This document shows, one piece after another, positions 26,598 through 34,781 of a DNA stretch of 64,000 nt (position 1 is its first letter; each line of letters opens with the position of its first letter). The DNA lies in the NCBI GenBank assembly GCA_021780755.1, contig JAJXYF010000010.1:109238-173237 (forward strand). Reading direction: 5' to 3'. The translations under genes were made by a program, and so were the position numbers. Below the pieces are notes generated by a model that did no database searches, had not been told where the DNA came from, and worked only from the letters and a program-made list of their open reading frames with translations. The DNA comes from Deltaproteobacteria bacterium. GTDB taxonomy: Bacteria; Desulfobacterota; Binatia; Binatales; Binataceae.

Positions 26598-27773
26598 ATG
26601 CGTGTGATCGTCATCGGCGCGGGGATCGGCGGCCTGACCGCCGCGCTCACCCTGCGCCGCGCCGGCCTCGACACCGTCATTTATGAGCAGGCGCGTGAGC
26701 TGCGCGAGGTTGGCGCGGGAATTCAGCTAAGCCCCAACGCCACGCGGGTTCTCCTTCGGCTCGGGCTTGACGACGCGCTGCGGCGTGACGGAGTGCGGCC
26801 GATCGCTGGTCAGTTTCGCCGGTGGGACGACGGCCGGGTGCTCTCGCGCGCACCGCTTGGCGACGAATGTGAGCGGATTTTCGGCGCGCCCTATTATCAT
26901 TTCCATCGCGCGGACCTGCTCACGGCACTGGCGTCGGCGGTGCCCCAGGAAATCGTTCATCTGGGCCATCAGTGTGTCGGGCTCGAGTCGGTGAGCGATA
27001 GCGTCGCCGTACGCTTTTACAACGGCGTGACTGCCAGGGGTGACGTCGTAATCGGCGCCGACGGGATTCACAGCATGATCCGCCGGGAGATTGTCGGCGA
27101 CGAGGCCCCGCTTTTTTCCGGCAGCATCGCTTATCGAGGACTGGTTCCGGCCACGCGCTTGGCGCGGCACGGGCTCGAAACCAACGCCACCGGATGGCTC
27201 GGGCCGGATCGGCACTTCGTGCATTATTTCGTCAGCGGGCGGCGCTATGTGAATTTCGTCGCGATTGTGCCGGGTGGCGACTGGCGCATCGAGTCGTGGA
27301 CGGCAAAGGGCGCGGTCGCCGATGCGCTCGAGGAATTCGATGGATGGCATCCACAGGTTCGCGCGATAATCGCCGCCGCCACCGCGACCAATCGATGGGC
27401 GCTTTACGACCGCGATCCGCTTGAGCGCTGGACCGCCGGACGCGTTGCGCTGCTCGGCGACGCGGCGCACGCGATGTTGCCGTTTATGGCGCAGGGCGCC
27501 GCGCAAGCGATCGAGGACGCAGCGGTCATCGCCCGATGCCTGGCGCGCGCGCAGGCTGGCGAGATTTCAATCGAAGGCGCGCTGACCCGCTATCAGGACA
27601 AACGCCTGCCACGCGCAACGCGCGTCCAGAACGGTTCGCGCGCCAACGGTGTTAGATACCATCTGCGGGACGGCGAGGAGCAGCGGCGGCGCGATGCGGC
27701 TTTCGCGACGGCGGTCGCAGGCACCTCCACGCTCAACGCCTGGCTTTTCGGGCACGACGCCGAGGCCGATTGA
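26598..27773 (+). CDS. FAD-dependent monooxygenase (salicylate/3-hydroxybenzoate hydroxylase type)
   Basis: A 391-residue class A flavoprotein monooxygenase that would hydroxylate an aromatic ring using NAD(P)H and O2. FAD-binding GAGIGGLTAAL at the N-terminus, the DG motif GADGIHSMIR (about residue 155) and GDAAHAMLPFMAQGAAQAIED (about residue 290) are all intact. It follows the VOC gene by 46 bases. The substrate is unassigned. Confidence 0.9.
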   Translation: MRVIVIGAGIGGLTAALTLRRAGLDTVIYEQARELREVGAGIQLSPNATRVLLRLGLDDALRRDGVRPIAGQFRRWDDGRVLSRAPLGDECERIFGAPYYHFHRADLLTALASAVPQEIVHLGHQCVGLESVSDSVAVRFYNGVTARGDVVIGADGIHSMIRREIVGDEAPLFSGSIAYRGLVPATRLARHGLETNATGWLGPDRHFVHYFVSGRRYVNFVAIVPGGDWRIESWTAKGAVADALEEFDGWHPQVRAIIAAATATNRWALYDRDPLERWTAGRVALLGDAAHAMLPFMAQGAAQAIEDAAVIARCLARAQAGEISIEGALTRYQDKRLPRATRVQNGSRANGVRYHLRDGEEQRRRDAAFATAVAGTSTLNAWLFGHDAEAD

Positions 27774-27939
27774 GATCGATCGGCGGGTGGTGACCGAACG
27801 GACGCCGGCGAAATCCAGCACGGCTAACATTTTCAAGCAGGTCAACTAAATAGATCACTCGGCGAGTCATGTTCCGCTTGCGATTTTTCGGCGGGCGTTG
27901 CAAAAGTAGGCCGACATTAACGATTGGTGAGGTTCGCAG

Positions 27940-29106
27940 ATGGCACAAGCAAAACTCTTTCCGGTTACCACGGTCGGTTCATGGACGCGCCCGGAATGGC
28001 TCATAGCGGCGTTGCGCCGGCGCCAGGCGGACGAGATAACCGCAGAGGAATTCAACCGTATCGCCGATGACGCGGTGCTCGCCGCGATCAAGTACCAGGA
28101 GGACGCCGGCGTCGATATCGTCAGCGACGGCGAGACCCGGCGCGACAACTTCTACTCGTTTGTGGTCGAGAAGCTATCCGGGATGCGCTTGATGAAGCTC
28201 TCGCAGTTGCTCGATTACATCAAGGATCGAGCCGGCTTCGAGGAGATTCTGCGCGGGTTGGACGTGCCGGCCTTCGCGATCAAGAGTCCGATCGCGATCG
28301 ACCGCGTGCACGAACGCGAGGAAGGAATCTCGCTCGACGAGGCGCAATTTCTGCTGGCTCATACCAAGCGGCAGACCAAGATGCCGATTCCAGGGCCGTA
28401 CCTGCTGACGCGTTCGAGCTGGTTCGAGGGCCTTTCGGACAAGACCTATCCGAGTCGCGAGGACCTCGCCAAGGACGTCGTACGGATTCTCCGGCGCGAA
28501 GTGCTGGCGCTCAAGAAAATGGGCATCGATTTTATCCAGCTCGACGAACCTTCGATTTCGCAGGTCGTCTATGGCGACGAGGCCGAGCAGACCTTCATGT
28601 GCGCGGCGCTGGGATCGCGCAGCGATCCGACCAGCGAACTCGAATTCGCCGTACGCCTGGTCAACGAGGTGGTTGACGGTATCGACGGGGTGAAGTTCGG
28701 CGTGCACGTCTGCCGCGGGAACTGGAGCCGCAAGGAAGATGTGCTGCTCAAGGGGAATTACGGGCCGCTGCTGCCGTGGCTGATGCGCATGAACGTCGAT
28801 CAGCTGGTGCTGGAAATGGCGACGCCGCGCGCGGGCGAAATCGAGGTCTTCAAGGAGTATCGTAACGAGAAGGAGATCGGGCTGGGCGTGGCGAATCCGC
28901 GCACTGACACGATCGAGGATCCGAAGCAAATCGTCGGTCGCGTCAAGGACGTGCTGAAATACTTTGATCCCGACAAGATTTATCTCAATCCCGATTGCGG
29001 CTTCGGCACCTTTGCCGAGCGCTGTGTGAACACGCCCGAGATCGCCTATCGCAAGCTCCAGGCGATCTCGGAAGCGGCGGAGATTCTGCGTCGCGAATAC
29101 GCCTGA
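27940..29106 (+). CDS. Core-MetE-type zinc methyltransferase (cobalamin-independent methionine synthase-like)
   Basis: 388 residues, equal to the C-terminal catalytic half of MetE and without its N-terminal domain. Zinc-site elements are present: HVCRGN (His and Cys), LEMA (Glu) and NPDCGFGTF (Cys); QLDEPS is the family acid motif. Short MetE relatives include folate-independent methionine synthases that use other methyl donors, and epoxyalkane:coenzyme M transferases. The neighbours (OsmC, rhodanese) point to thiol or sulfur chemistry. Methionine synthesis is likely but not certain. Confidence 0.85.
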   Translation: MAQAKLFPVTTVGSWTRPEWLIAALRRRQADEITAEEFNRIADDAVLAAIKYQEDAGVDIVSDGETRRDNFYSFVVEKLSGMRLMKLSQLLDYIKDRAGFEEILRGLDVPAFAIKSPIAIDRVHEREEGISLDEAQFLLAHTKRQTKMPIPGPYLLTRSSWFEGLSDKTYPSREDLAKDVVRILRREVLALKKMGIDFIQLDEPSISQVVYGDEAEQTFMCAALGSRSDPTSELEFAVRLVNEVVDGIDGVKFGVHVCRGNWSRKEDVLLKGNYGPLLPWLMRMNVDQLVLEMATPRAGEIEVFKEYRNEKEIGLGVANPRTDTIEDPKQIVGRVKDVLKYFDPDKIYLNPDCGFGTFAERCVNTPEIAYRKLQAISEAAEILRREYA

Positions 29107-29145
29107 GGGCATTAACAGTTTGAGCAAGCTCAAGGAGCAGTGACG

Positions 29146-29676
29146 ATGGCGGAAAAAGAACTCAACGGACTGCGGGTTGAAAAGATCAACTCGATTCTCG
29201 ACGCGATGCGTGACGATCCCGAAGTGCTGAAAGCGGTCACCGGGCCGTGGAAATCACGCGTGGTGTGGCAGGGTGGCTTCAAGGCCAAGGCGTACATGCG
29301 CAAGCATATTGTCGCGATGGACGAGCCCGACGGGCTCGATGCGAGCGACTCGGCGGCGAGCGCGCACGAGCAGTTGCTCTCGGCGATGGGGAGCTGCCTG
29401 ACGGTCGGCTACGTGCTCAACGCGACCAAGCGCGGGGTCAAGGTGCATGACCTCGAAATCGCGCTCGAAGGGAATTTCGAGAACATCCTCAAGTGGGCCG
29501 GCCACGCGCCCGAGGGCAATCCCGCGTATCCCTCGGTCAAGGCGAAATGCTTCGTGCGCGCCGATGCCGACGAAAAGACCCTGCGCGAAATCTGGAAGGC
29601 CGCGATCGATGGTTCGCCGGTCACGCAGACCGTCGCGCGTCCAACTGAGATCATCACGGACTTCGAGAAAGTTTAG
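29146..29676 (+). CDS. OsmC-family protein
   Basis: A 176-residue OsmC/Ohr-fold protein. The first catalytic cysteine is conserved in LLSAMGSCLTVGYVL; the second, usually in a CP-x3-T context, is Ser here (DGSPVTQTV). A two-cysteine hydroperoxidase mechanism is therefore unlikely. Start ATG 29146 is eight bases from AAGGAG; a GTG six bases earlier is an alternative. It lies between core-MetE and the rhodanese gene. Confidence 0.85.
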   Translation: MAEKELNGLRVEKINSILDAMRDDPEVLKAVTGPWKSRVVWQGGFKAKAYMRKHIVAMDEPDGLDASDSAASAHEQLLSAMGSCLTVGYVLNATKRGVKVHDLEIALEGNFENILKWAGHAPEGNPAYPSVKAKCFVRADADEKTLREIWKAAIDGSPVTQTVARPTEIITDFEKV

Positions 29677-29678
29677 CG

Positions 29679-29693
29679 CGGCATTCCATGCCG
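29679..29693. repeat. Palindrome CGGCATTCCATGCCG, also at 574-588
   Basis: The same 15 bases occur at 574-588, in both cases followed by a CGGTG segment and placed directly downstream of a plus-strand gene. A half-match (ATTCCATGCCGCC) is at 1735-1747. It may belong to a small dispersed palindromic repeat. Confidence 0.45.
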
Positions 29694-29769
29694 TCGGTGC
29701 GCCAAGCCCGCGCCGTTCGATTGATGGAAGGTGCAATGGAATCTGCCGGTGTCAGGGTTGTAGGAAAAA

Positions 29770-30546
29770 ATGGCGAAGCTGGTTAGCGCCGAATGGGTCG
29801 CCGGGCGAATCGAGTCCAAGGAAATTGTCGTGGTCGATCCACGCCGCCCGATGAAGTACTTGTTGGGCCATCTGCCGGGCGCGATCAATCTCCCGATGTA
29901 CCAGGCGTTCGGCGCCGACGGTAGATTGCTCGCGCCTGCGGCCCTGGCGGAATTTATCGGCGGCAAGGGCCTCGGCGATGCGGCCACCCCGGTACTGTAC
30001 GATTCCCCCGAAGGGCAGAACGCCGCGATGCTCGCGTGGACGCTCGAGTACCTGGGTCGCAGCGACGTGCTCGTGCTCGATTGCTTCTATGAACACTGGA
30101 AGGAGCAGGGCCGGGAAGTCCGTTACAAGCCGGTGACGGCAAAGCCGGTCGCGTTCATCGCGCGCGAGAATCCGGCGATTCGTGCGACGTTGGCGGAGGT
30201 CCGCGACGGCGCTGGGCTGAAACTGCTCGATCTGCGCAGCCCAGAGGAATTCAGCGGCGAGCGCACGATGGGCGACGATGCGCCCGGCCACATACCGGGT
30301 GCGGTCAACCTGGTGTGGCGCGATTTCGCGAGTCCGCCTGAGCGGATAATTGCGCCAGCAGAGAAAATCGAAGGGATGCTTAGCGGTGCGGGGGTCAGGC
30401 GTGGCGATCGAATAATCACCTATTGCCGCAGCGGACCGCGCGCGGCGGTCGGATATTTGGCGCTCAAGGAGCTGGGTTACGACGTGAGGCTCTTCGACGG
30501 CTCATACGCGGAATGGAGCCGCGGCGGCCTGCCGGCTGAAAAATAG
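29770..30546 (+). CDS. Two-domain rhodanese-type sulfurtransferase
   Basis: 258 residues with two rhodanese modules. The N-terminal module lacks the catalytic Cys (YDSPEGQNA in the active-loop position). The C-terminal module has it in YCRSGPRA (about residue 218). It would transfer sulfane sulfur from thiosulfate or a similar donor. The active loop CRSGPR differs from classical thiosulfate (CRKGVT) and mercaptopyruvate (CGSGVT) enzymes, so the donor is not assigned. Confidence 0.88.
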   Translation: MAKLVSAEWVAGRIESKEIVVVDPRRPMKYLLGHLPGAINLPMYQAFGADGRLLAPAALAEFIGGKGLGDAATPVLYDSPEGQNAAMLAWTLEYLGRSDVLVLDCFYEHWKEQGREVRYKPVTAKPVAFIARENPAIRATLAEVRDGAGLKLLDLRSPEEFSGERTMGDDAPGHIPGAVNLVWRDFASPPERIIAPAEKIEGMLSGAGVRRGDRIITYCRSGPRAAVGYLALKELGYDVRLFDGSYAEWSRGGLPAEK

Positions 30547-30637
30547 CCAAGCCGTATTCCTGGCGCAGTATGCGAATTTGCGCTTGTAAAGTGACAGTTT
30601 CGCCATTCGCTCGCCGCAAGTGGCGTTGGCCTCTTCG

Positions 30638-30666
30638 TTGACAATGGCGGCGCAGGGCCGGAAAAT
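30638..30666 (+). promoter_or_regulatory. Sigma-70-type promoter for rpoZ
   Basis: A perfect -35 TTGACA (30638-30643), 17-base spacer, and -10-like GAAAAT (30661-30666). A start seven bases later would fall next to the rpoZ ATG (30676), and no Shine-Dalgarno precedes this ATG, which suggests a leaderless or nearly leaderless message. Confidence 0.5.
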
Positions 30667-30675
30667 CAGACTACG

Positions 30676-30873
30676 ATGGCTCGAATAACTGTAGAAGATT
30701 GCCTCGAAAACATTCCGAATCGATTCGAACTGGTCCTCGGTGCCGCGCGCCGTGCCAAGCAACTACTGAAGGGCGCGCGGCCGCTGGTCGAGTCGGACAA
30801 CAAGGAAGTCGTAACCGCCCTGCGCGAGATCGCCGCCCGGAAAGTCTCGCTGGTCGAACCCGAAAGCAAGTAG
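30676..30873 (+). CDS. rpoZ: DNA-directed RNA polymerase omega subunit
   Basis: A 65-residue protein that helps assemble RNA polymerase by holding beta-prime. [20 protein letters not shown] followed by [14 protein letters not shown] is the conserved N-terminal region; the later [14 protein letters not shown] helix is also typical. It is slightly shorter than the E. coli protein (91). No SD is visible before ATG. Confidence 0.93.
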   Translation: MARITVEDCLENIPNRFELVLGAARRAKQLLKGARPLVESDNKEVVTALREIAARKVSLVEPESK

Positions 30874-30994
30874 CGCGCCGGTAGGAATCACCGGCCGGCC
30901 CCTCGCAGGAGTTTGTCGCCGCCACGCATCCGCGCGGCAATTAGAGCCTGATGACGGCCCGGCTGAGTTGCGGCCGGCCATTTGGATTTCGTAA

Positions 30995-32212
30995 GTGCCG
31001 CGCAAAACTGGGAAAGCTCCGAAACCCCGCAAAGCGGTAGCTGCTCACCGCAGCCATCCGCATGACGTTGCGGTCCCGATCGAGCCGCTCGAAAACGACG
31101 CGATCGAGGCCCATGCTGAGATAATCGGCGAGGATCTCGCATCGGATTCGTCCACTGGCGAGCGGGCGGGAGTCGAAGATTCGTCCGCCGAAGCGGTCGC
31201 GACGGCGCCAACGCGGGATTTCGAGCCGGCCGAGTTCGCACACGAAGACGCGGAAATCAATGCTGAGCACGGCGAAGCGACCGGCGATGACGCTCATCCG
31301 ATAGCATTGCCAGGAATCGACGGCGCGATGGCTGACGGCAGCGTCGGCGCCGACGGCGGATCGCTGGTACCGTTCGATCCGCTGAGCCGCTATCTGGCGG
31401 AAATCCGACGCTTCCCGCTGCTCTCGCGCGAGGAAGAGACGGTAATCTCCAAACGCTACGCGAAGTTCCATGAGCCCGACGACGCCTACCGGCTGGTCAC
31501 CGCGAATCTGCGGCTGGTGGTAAAGATCGCCAACGAGTTTGCCCGCGCGACGCGCAACCTGCTCGACCTGATCCAGGAGGGCAATATCGGCCTGATGGAG
31601 GCGGTCAAGCATTTCAATCCCGAAGTCGGGATTCGCTTCCCCTCGTATGCGGTCTGGTGGGTGCGCGCGTATATCTACCGCTACCTGATCAATAACTGGC
31701 GGTTGGTGAAAATCGGCACGACGCAGGCGCAGCGCAAGCTCTTTTTCAACTTGCGCAAAGAGAGCGAGCGGCTCGAGGCCGAGGGCTTCAGCGCGCAGCC
31801 CAAGCTGCTCGCGCAGCGCATGGGCGTGAAGGAAAGCGAGGTGCGCGAGATGCAGGAGCGCATGGCGCAAAGCGAGGTCTCGCTCGATCAACCGGCCAGC
31901 GACGACGACGAGAACACCAGCCTGATGGATGCGCTGCCCGACACGTCATTTAACCCCGAGGAGGTGACGGCGCGCGCCGAATGGCGCGACTTCGCGCACG
32001 AGAAAGTTGAGGAGTTCGCGGGTACGCTCGAGGGCAAGGAGCTGGAGATCTTTCGCCGCCGGCTGCTCTCCGAGGATCCGCCGACGCTGCAGGAAGTCGG
32101 CGTCAAATTCGGTATCAGCCGCGAACGCGTGCGCCAGATCGAAAGCCGGCTGAAGCGGCGCTTCAAGGCCTTCCTGCAAGTCGCGGGCGGCGACTTCGAG
32201 GTCGAGTCGTAA
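30995..32212 (+). CDS. rpoH: RpoH-like sigma factor (sigma-32 family) with an acidic N-terminal extension
   Basis: 405 residues. From about residue 125 it is a sigma-70-family factor: region 1.2 (DPLSRYLAEIRRFPLLSREEE), region 2 (NLLDLIQEGNIGLMEAVKHF, then the promoter-binding FPSYAVWWVRAYI), the RpoH-box-like QRKLFFNLR, and region 4.2 with the helix-turn-helix FGISRERVRQIESRLKRR. The first 120 residues are acidic and Ala-rich and are absent from E. coli RpoH (284 residues). It may control heat-shock genes. GTG start at 30995 is uncertain; a shorter protein is possible. Confidence 0.85.
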   Translation: MPRKTGKAPKPRKAVAAHRSHPHDVAVPIEPLENDAIEAHAEIIGEDLASDSSTGERAGVEDSSAEAVATAPTRDFEPAEFAHEDAEINAEHGEATGDDAHPIALPGIDGAMADGSVGADGGSLVPFDPLSRYLAEIRRFPLLSREEETVISKRYAKFHEPDDAYRLVTANLRLVVKIANEFARATRNLLDLIQEGNIGLMEAVKHFNPEVGIRFPSYAVWWVRAYIYRYLINNWRLVKIGTTQAQRKLFFNLRKESERLEAEGFSAQPKLLAQRMGVKESEVREMQERMAQSEVSLDQPASDDDENTSLMDALPDTSFNPEEVTARAEWRDFAHEKVEEFAGTLEGKELEIFRRRLLSEDPPTLQEVGVKFGISRERVRQIESRLKRRFKAFLQVAGGDFEVES

Positions 32213-32403
32213 GCGCGGCGACTGTCAGCCGCGGTCGGTCCGGTCGCAACTTTTTCGTTCGCGTTCCGACGATGCTTTTCCCCGCTCTTTCGCTTGTTTC
32301 GGGAATCGATCAGTATGAGACTAAGCGTCAATTTTCCGCCCCACCGGGTGGTCGTTCGGAACGCGGGGGCGGTTCCAACGGATTCGCAAGGAGTTGTGGC
32401 CTA

Positions 32404-32985
32404 ATGCCTGGTAATCGAAGGCTGGAGAGCTTTCTGGTAAACGGATCGGGATCGCGCAACGGCGCGGTGGACGATGGCAGCGCATTTCCCGAAAGCTTCG
32501 TCGCGACCAAACTGCAGGACGCGATCAACTGGGCGCGCAAGTATTCGTTTTTCCCCTATCCGTTCGTGACCGCGTGCTGTGGAATGGAATATTTCTCGGT
32601 GGCCGGCCCGCGTTACGATCTCGATCGCTTCGGCGCGGCGCTGCCGCGATTCACTCCGCGCCAGGCCGATCTGCTGTTCGTGGTTGGTACAATTACGCAG
32701 CGGCAGGCGCCGATCCTGCGCCGCGTCTATGAGCAGATGGCTGAGCCCAAGTGGGTGGTCTCGTTCGGTGCATGCACCAGTTCGGGCGGCCCCTACGACA
32801 ACTACGCGGTGCTACAGGGAATCGATCGGATCGTGCCGGTGCATCTGTATATTCCGGGATGCCCGCCGCGGCCGGAGGCGGTCATCGACGGATTGATCAA
32901 GCTGCAACATCGGGTACAGACGGAACGTCCCGGCCAGCCGTGGCCGGGCCTGCAACTACACGGAAGCGGACGCAAACTTGAGTAG
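32404..32985 (+). CDS. nuoB: NADH-quinone oxidoreductase subunit B
   Basis: A 193-residue subunit that carries cluster N2, the last iron-sulfur centre before quinone. Ligand segments: TACCGMEYF (two adjacent Cys), GACTSSGGPYDNY and PGCPPRPEA. The residue after the CC pair (GMEYF) differs from the usual AIEMM. Start 32404 follows AAGGAG by about 10 bases; an upstream in-frame extension to 32272 has no support. It overlaps nuoG by eight bases. Confidence 0.94.
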   Translation: MPGNRRLESFLVNGSGSRNGAVDDGSAFPESFVATKLQDAINWARKYSFFPYPFVTACCGMEYFSVAGPRYDLDRFGAALPRFTPRQADLLFVVGTITQRQAPILRRVYEQMAEPKWVVSFGACTSSGGPYDNYAVLQGIDRIVPVHLYIPGCPPRPEAVIDGLIKLQHRVQTERPGQPWPGLQLHGSGRKLE

Positions 32986-34579
32986 CCCTCAGAAGACCGT
33001 CAAGGTCACGATCGATAATCGCGTAATCGAAGCGCCCGAAGGCGCCACGCTGCTGCAGGTGATGCTTGATGCGGAGATGGACATTCCGCATTACTGCTAT
33101 CACCCGAAGCTCAGCATCGACGGCAGTTGCAGGCTATGCCAGGTCAAAATTGAAGGCATGCCGAAACTCCAGATCTCGTGCAACACGCAGGTGCGCGACG
33201 GGATGGTGGTCAACACGCTCGACCCCGAGGTGCAGAGCACCCGGCGCGGAGTGCTCGAACTGCTGCTGTTGAACCATCCGCTGGATTGCCCGATCTGCGA
33301 CAAGGCGGGCGAATGCTGGCTGCAGAATTTCGCGATGCGCTTTGGCAGCGGACAGGCGCGCACGGTCGAGCCGCGGCGCAAGCATGGCAAGCGCCTTGAT
33401 ATCGGCGAGCAAATTCTGCTCGACCAGGAACGCTGCATCCTGTGCCGGCGCTGTGTGCGCTTTTGCCGTGAAATCAGCAAGACCGGCGAGCTCGCGGTGT
33501 ACGGTATCGGCGACCATTCGGTGCTGGATATCTATGACCGGCGCGTCGATAATGACTATTCGATGTGTGTGGCGGACGTCTGCCCGGTGGGCGCGCTCGA
33601 GACCAAGGATTTCCATCACAAGATGCGCGTGTGGTTCCTCGAGGAGACGGCGAGCGTATGCCCGTCGTGCTCGAACGGCTGCAACATCATGGTGTCGTCG
33701 GCACGCCGGCAGATCTGGCGGCTCATCCCGCGGCGCAACGATGACGTGAACGACACCTGGATGTGCGATGTGGGCCGGCTCAACTACAAGTTCATCGATG
33801 ACCCCGCGCGGCTGCTCGCGCCGCAAGTCGCGGGCGATGCCGGTCTGGTCGAGACCGGGTGGCAGAGTGCGCTTGAGCGCGCCGCGTCGTCAATCGCCGA
33901 TTTCATCAAACGCAACGGCGCCAAGGCTTTCGGCGCGATCGTGTCGCCGCATCTGACGAATGAGGAAAACTATCGCTTTGGCGAACTGCTGAGCGCGATC
34001 GGCGCGGGGCGGGTCGCGATGGCGGTGCGGCGCGGCCGTCACGATGATTTTCTGATCAAAGCCGAGAAGGCCGCCAACGCGCGCGGCGTGCGCGAACTCG
34101 GCCTGGTCAAGGGCGCGGACGACGGGCTCGGCGAAATGCTGCGGGCTTGCGAGGCCGGCGAGATCAAGGCGCTGTATATCTGCGGCGACGATATGCTCGA
34201 CGCGGTCGCGCCCGAGCGGCTCGCCGCGATCCTCGCGAAGATTGATTTGTTAATCGTGCAGGACCTGAAGCTGCGCCCGCAATTCGGCCGCGCGGCGGTG
34301 GTTCTGCCGACCACGACGTTTGCGGAAAAGGACGGCACCTTCACCAACCATGCGGGCCGTGTGCAACGGATTCAGCGCGCGCTGGAATCGCCACCCGGAT
34401 GGGTCGGGGACGGCGAGATCTTTACGAGTATCCTAAACCTGGTCAGTTCGCGCCGCGACCGCTTTGAGCTGGGCGAGGTGTGGGCCGCGATGACGCGTGA
34501 CGGCAGTCCGTTCGCCGGGCTCAAGCTCGACGAAATCGGGCCGAATGGCGCGGCCCTGGGGACGCCGGGCGGGCGCTGA
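32978..34579 (+). CDS. nuoG: NADH-quinone oxidoreductase subunit G (short form)
   Basis: 533 residues, against about 900 in E. coli. It has the N-terminal ferredoxin [2Fe-2S] ligands (CYHPKLSIDGSCRLC, SCNTQV), the CDKAGECWLQN segment, the [4Fe-4S] ligands CILCRRCVRFC and CVADVCPVGALE, and a CPSCSNGCNI segment leading into a truncated molybdopterin-type domain. The C-terminal part is reduced. Start TTG 32978 lies inside the nuoB end. Confidence 0.92.
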   Translation: MSSPQKTVKVTIDNRVIEAPEGATLLQVMLDAEMDIPHYCYHPKLSIDGSCRLCQVKIEGMPKLQISCNTQVRDGMVVNTLDPEVQSTRRGVLELLLLNHPLDCPICDKAGECWLQNFAMRFGSGQARTVEPRRKHGKRLDIGEQILLDQERCILCRRCVRFCREISKTGELAVYGIGDHSVLDIYDRRVDNDYSMCVADVCPVGALETKDFHHKMRVWFLEETASVCPSCSNGCNIMVSSARRQIWRLIPRRNDDVNDTWMCDVGRLNYKFIDDPARLLAPQVAGDAGLVETGWQSALERAASSIADFIKRNGAKAFGAIVSPHLTNEENYRFGELLSAIGAGRVAMAVRRGRHDDFLIKAEKAANARGVRELGLVKGADDGLGEMLRACEAGEIKALYICGDDMLDAVAPERLAAILAKIDLLIVQDLKLRPQFGRAAVVLPTTTFAEKDGTFTNHAGRVQRIQRALESPPGWVGDGEIFTSILNLVSSRRDRFELGEVWAAMTRDGSPFAGLKLDEIGPNGAALGTPGGR

Positions 34580-34591
34580 AACCGCCATCTC

Positions 34592-34620
34592 TTGACATTA
34601 TCGCGGTGAGGGGTCATAGC
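34592..34620 (+). promoter_or_regulatory. Possible promoter between nuoG and the MFS gene
   Basis: TTGACA at 34592-34597, 16-17-base spacer, then TCATAG (34614-34619) as a weak -10. If real it would give the MFS-nuoICDEF part its own transcript with a 160-base leader containing three hairpins (34628-34652, 34677-34705, 34718-34729). Confidence 0.35.
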
Positions 34621-34781
34621 CGGATGGCACGCCGACGGTAAGGTCGGGCGTGTCTCGATGGATGGATTCGGCGGCCATGGGGAAGTCCGCCGGGCACATC
34701 CCCATCCAACGGGCTGAAGGCGTTCGCCTGGCGGTGGATGCCAGTGAATTTGCTCGAGCTAACACAAGGGGACCAGCTCAA

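Noticed and set aside
28174..29133. Minus-strand open frame of 319 codons
   Set aside because: Antisense of the core-MetE gene, which has clear zinc-site motifs.
34628..34652. Known riboswitch class in the MFS leader
   Set aside because: I could not match the conserved cores of the guanidine, fluoride, cobalamin or glycine classes.
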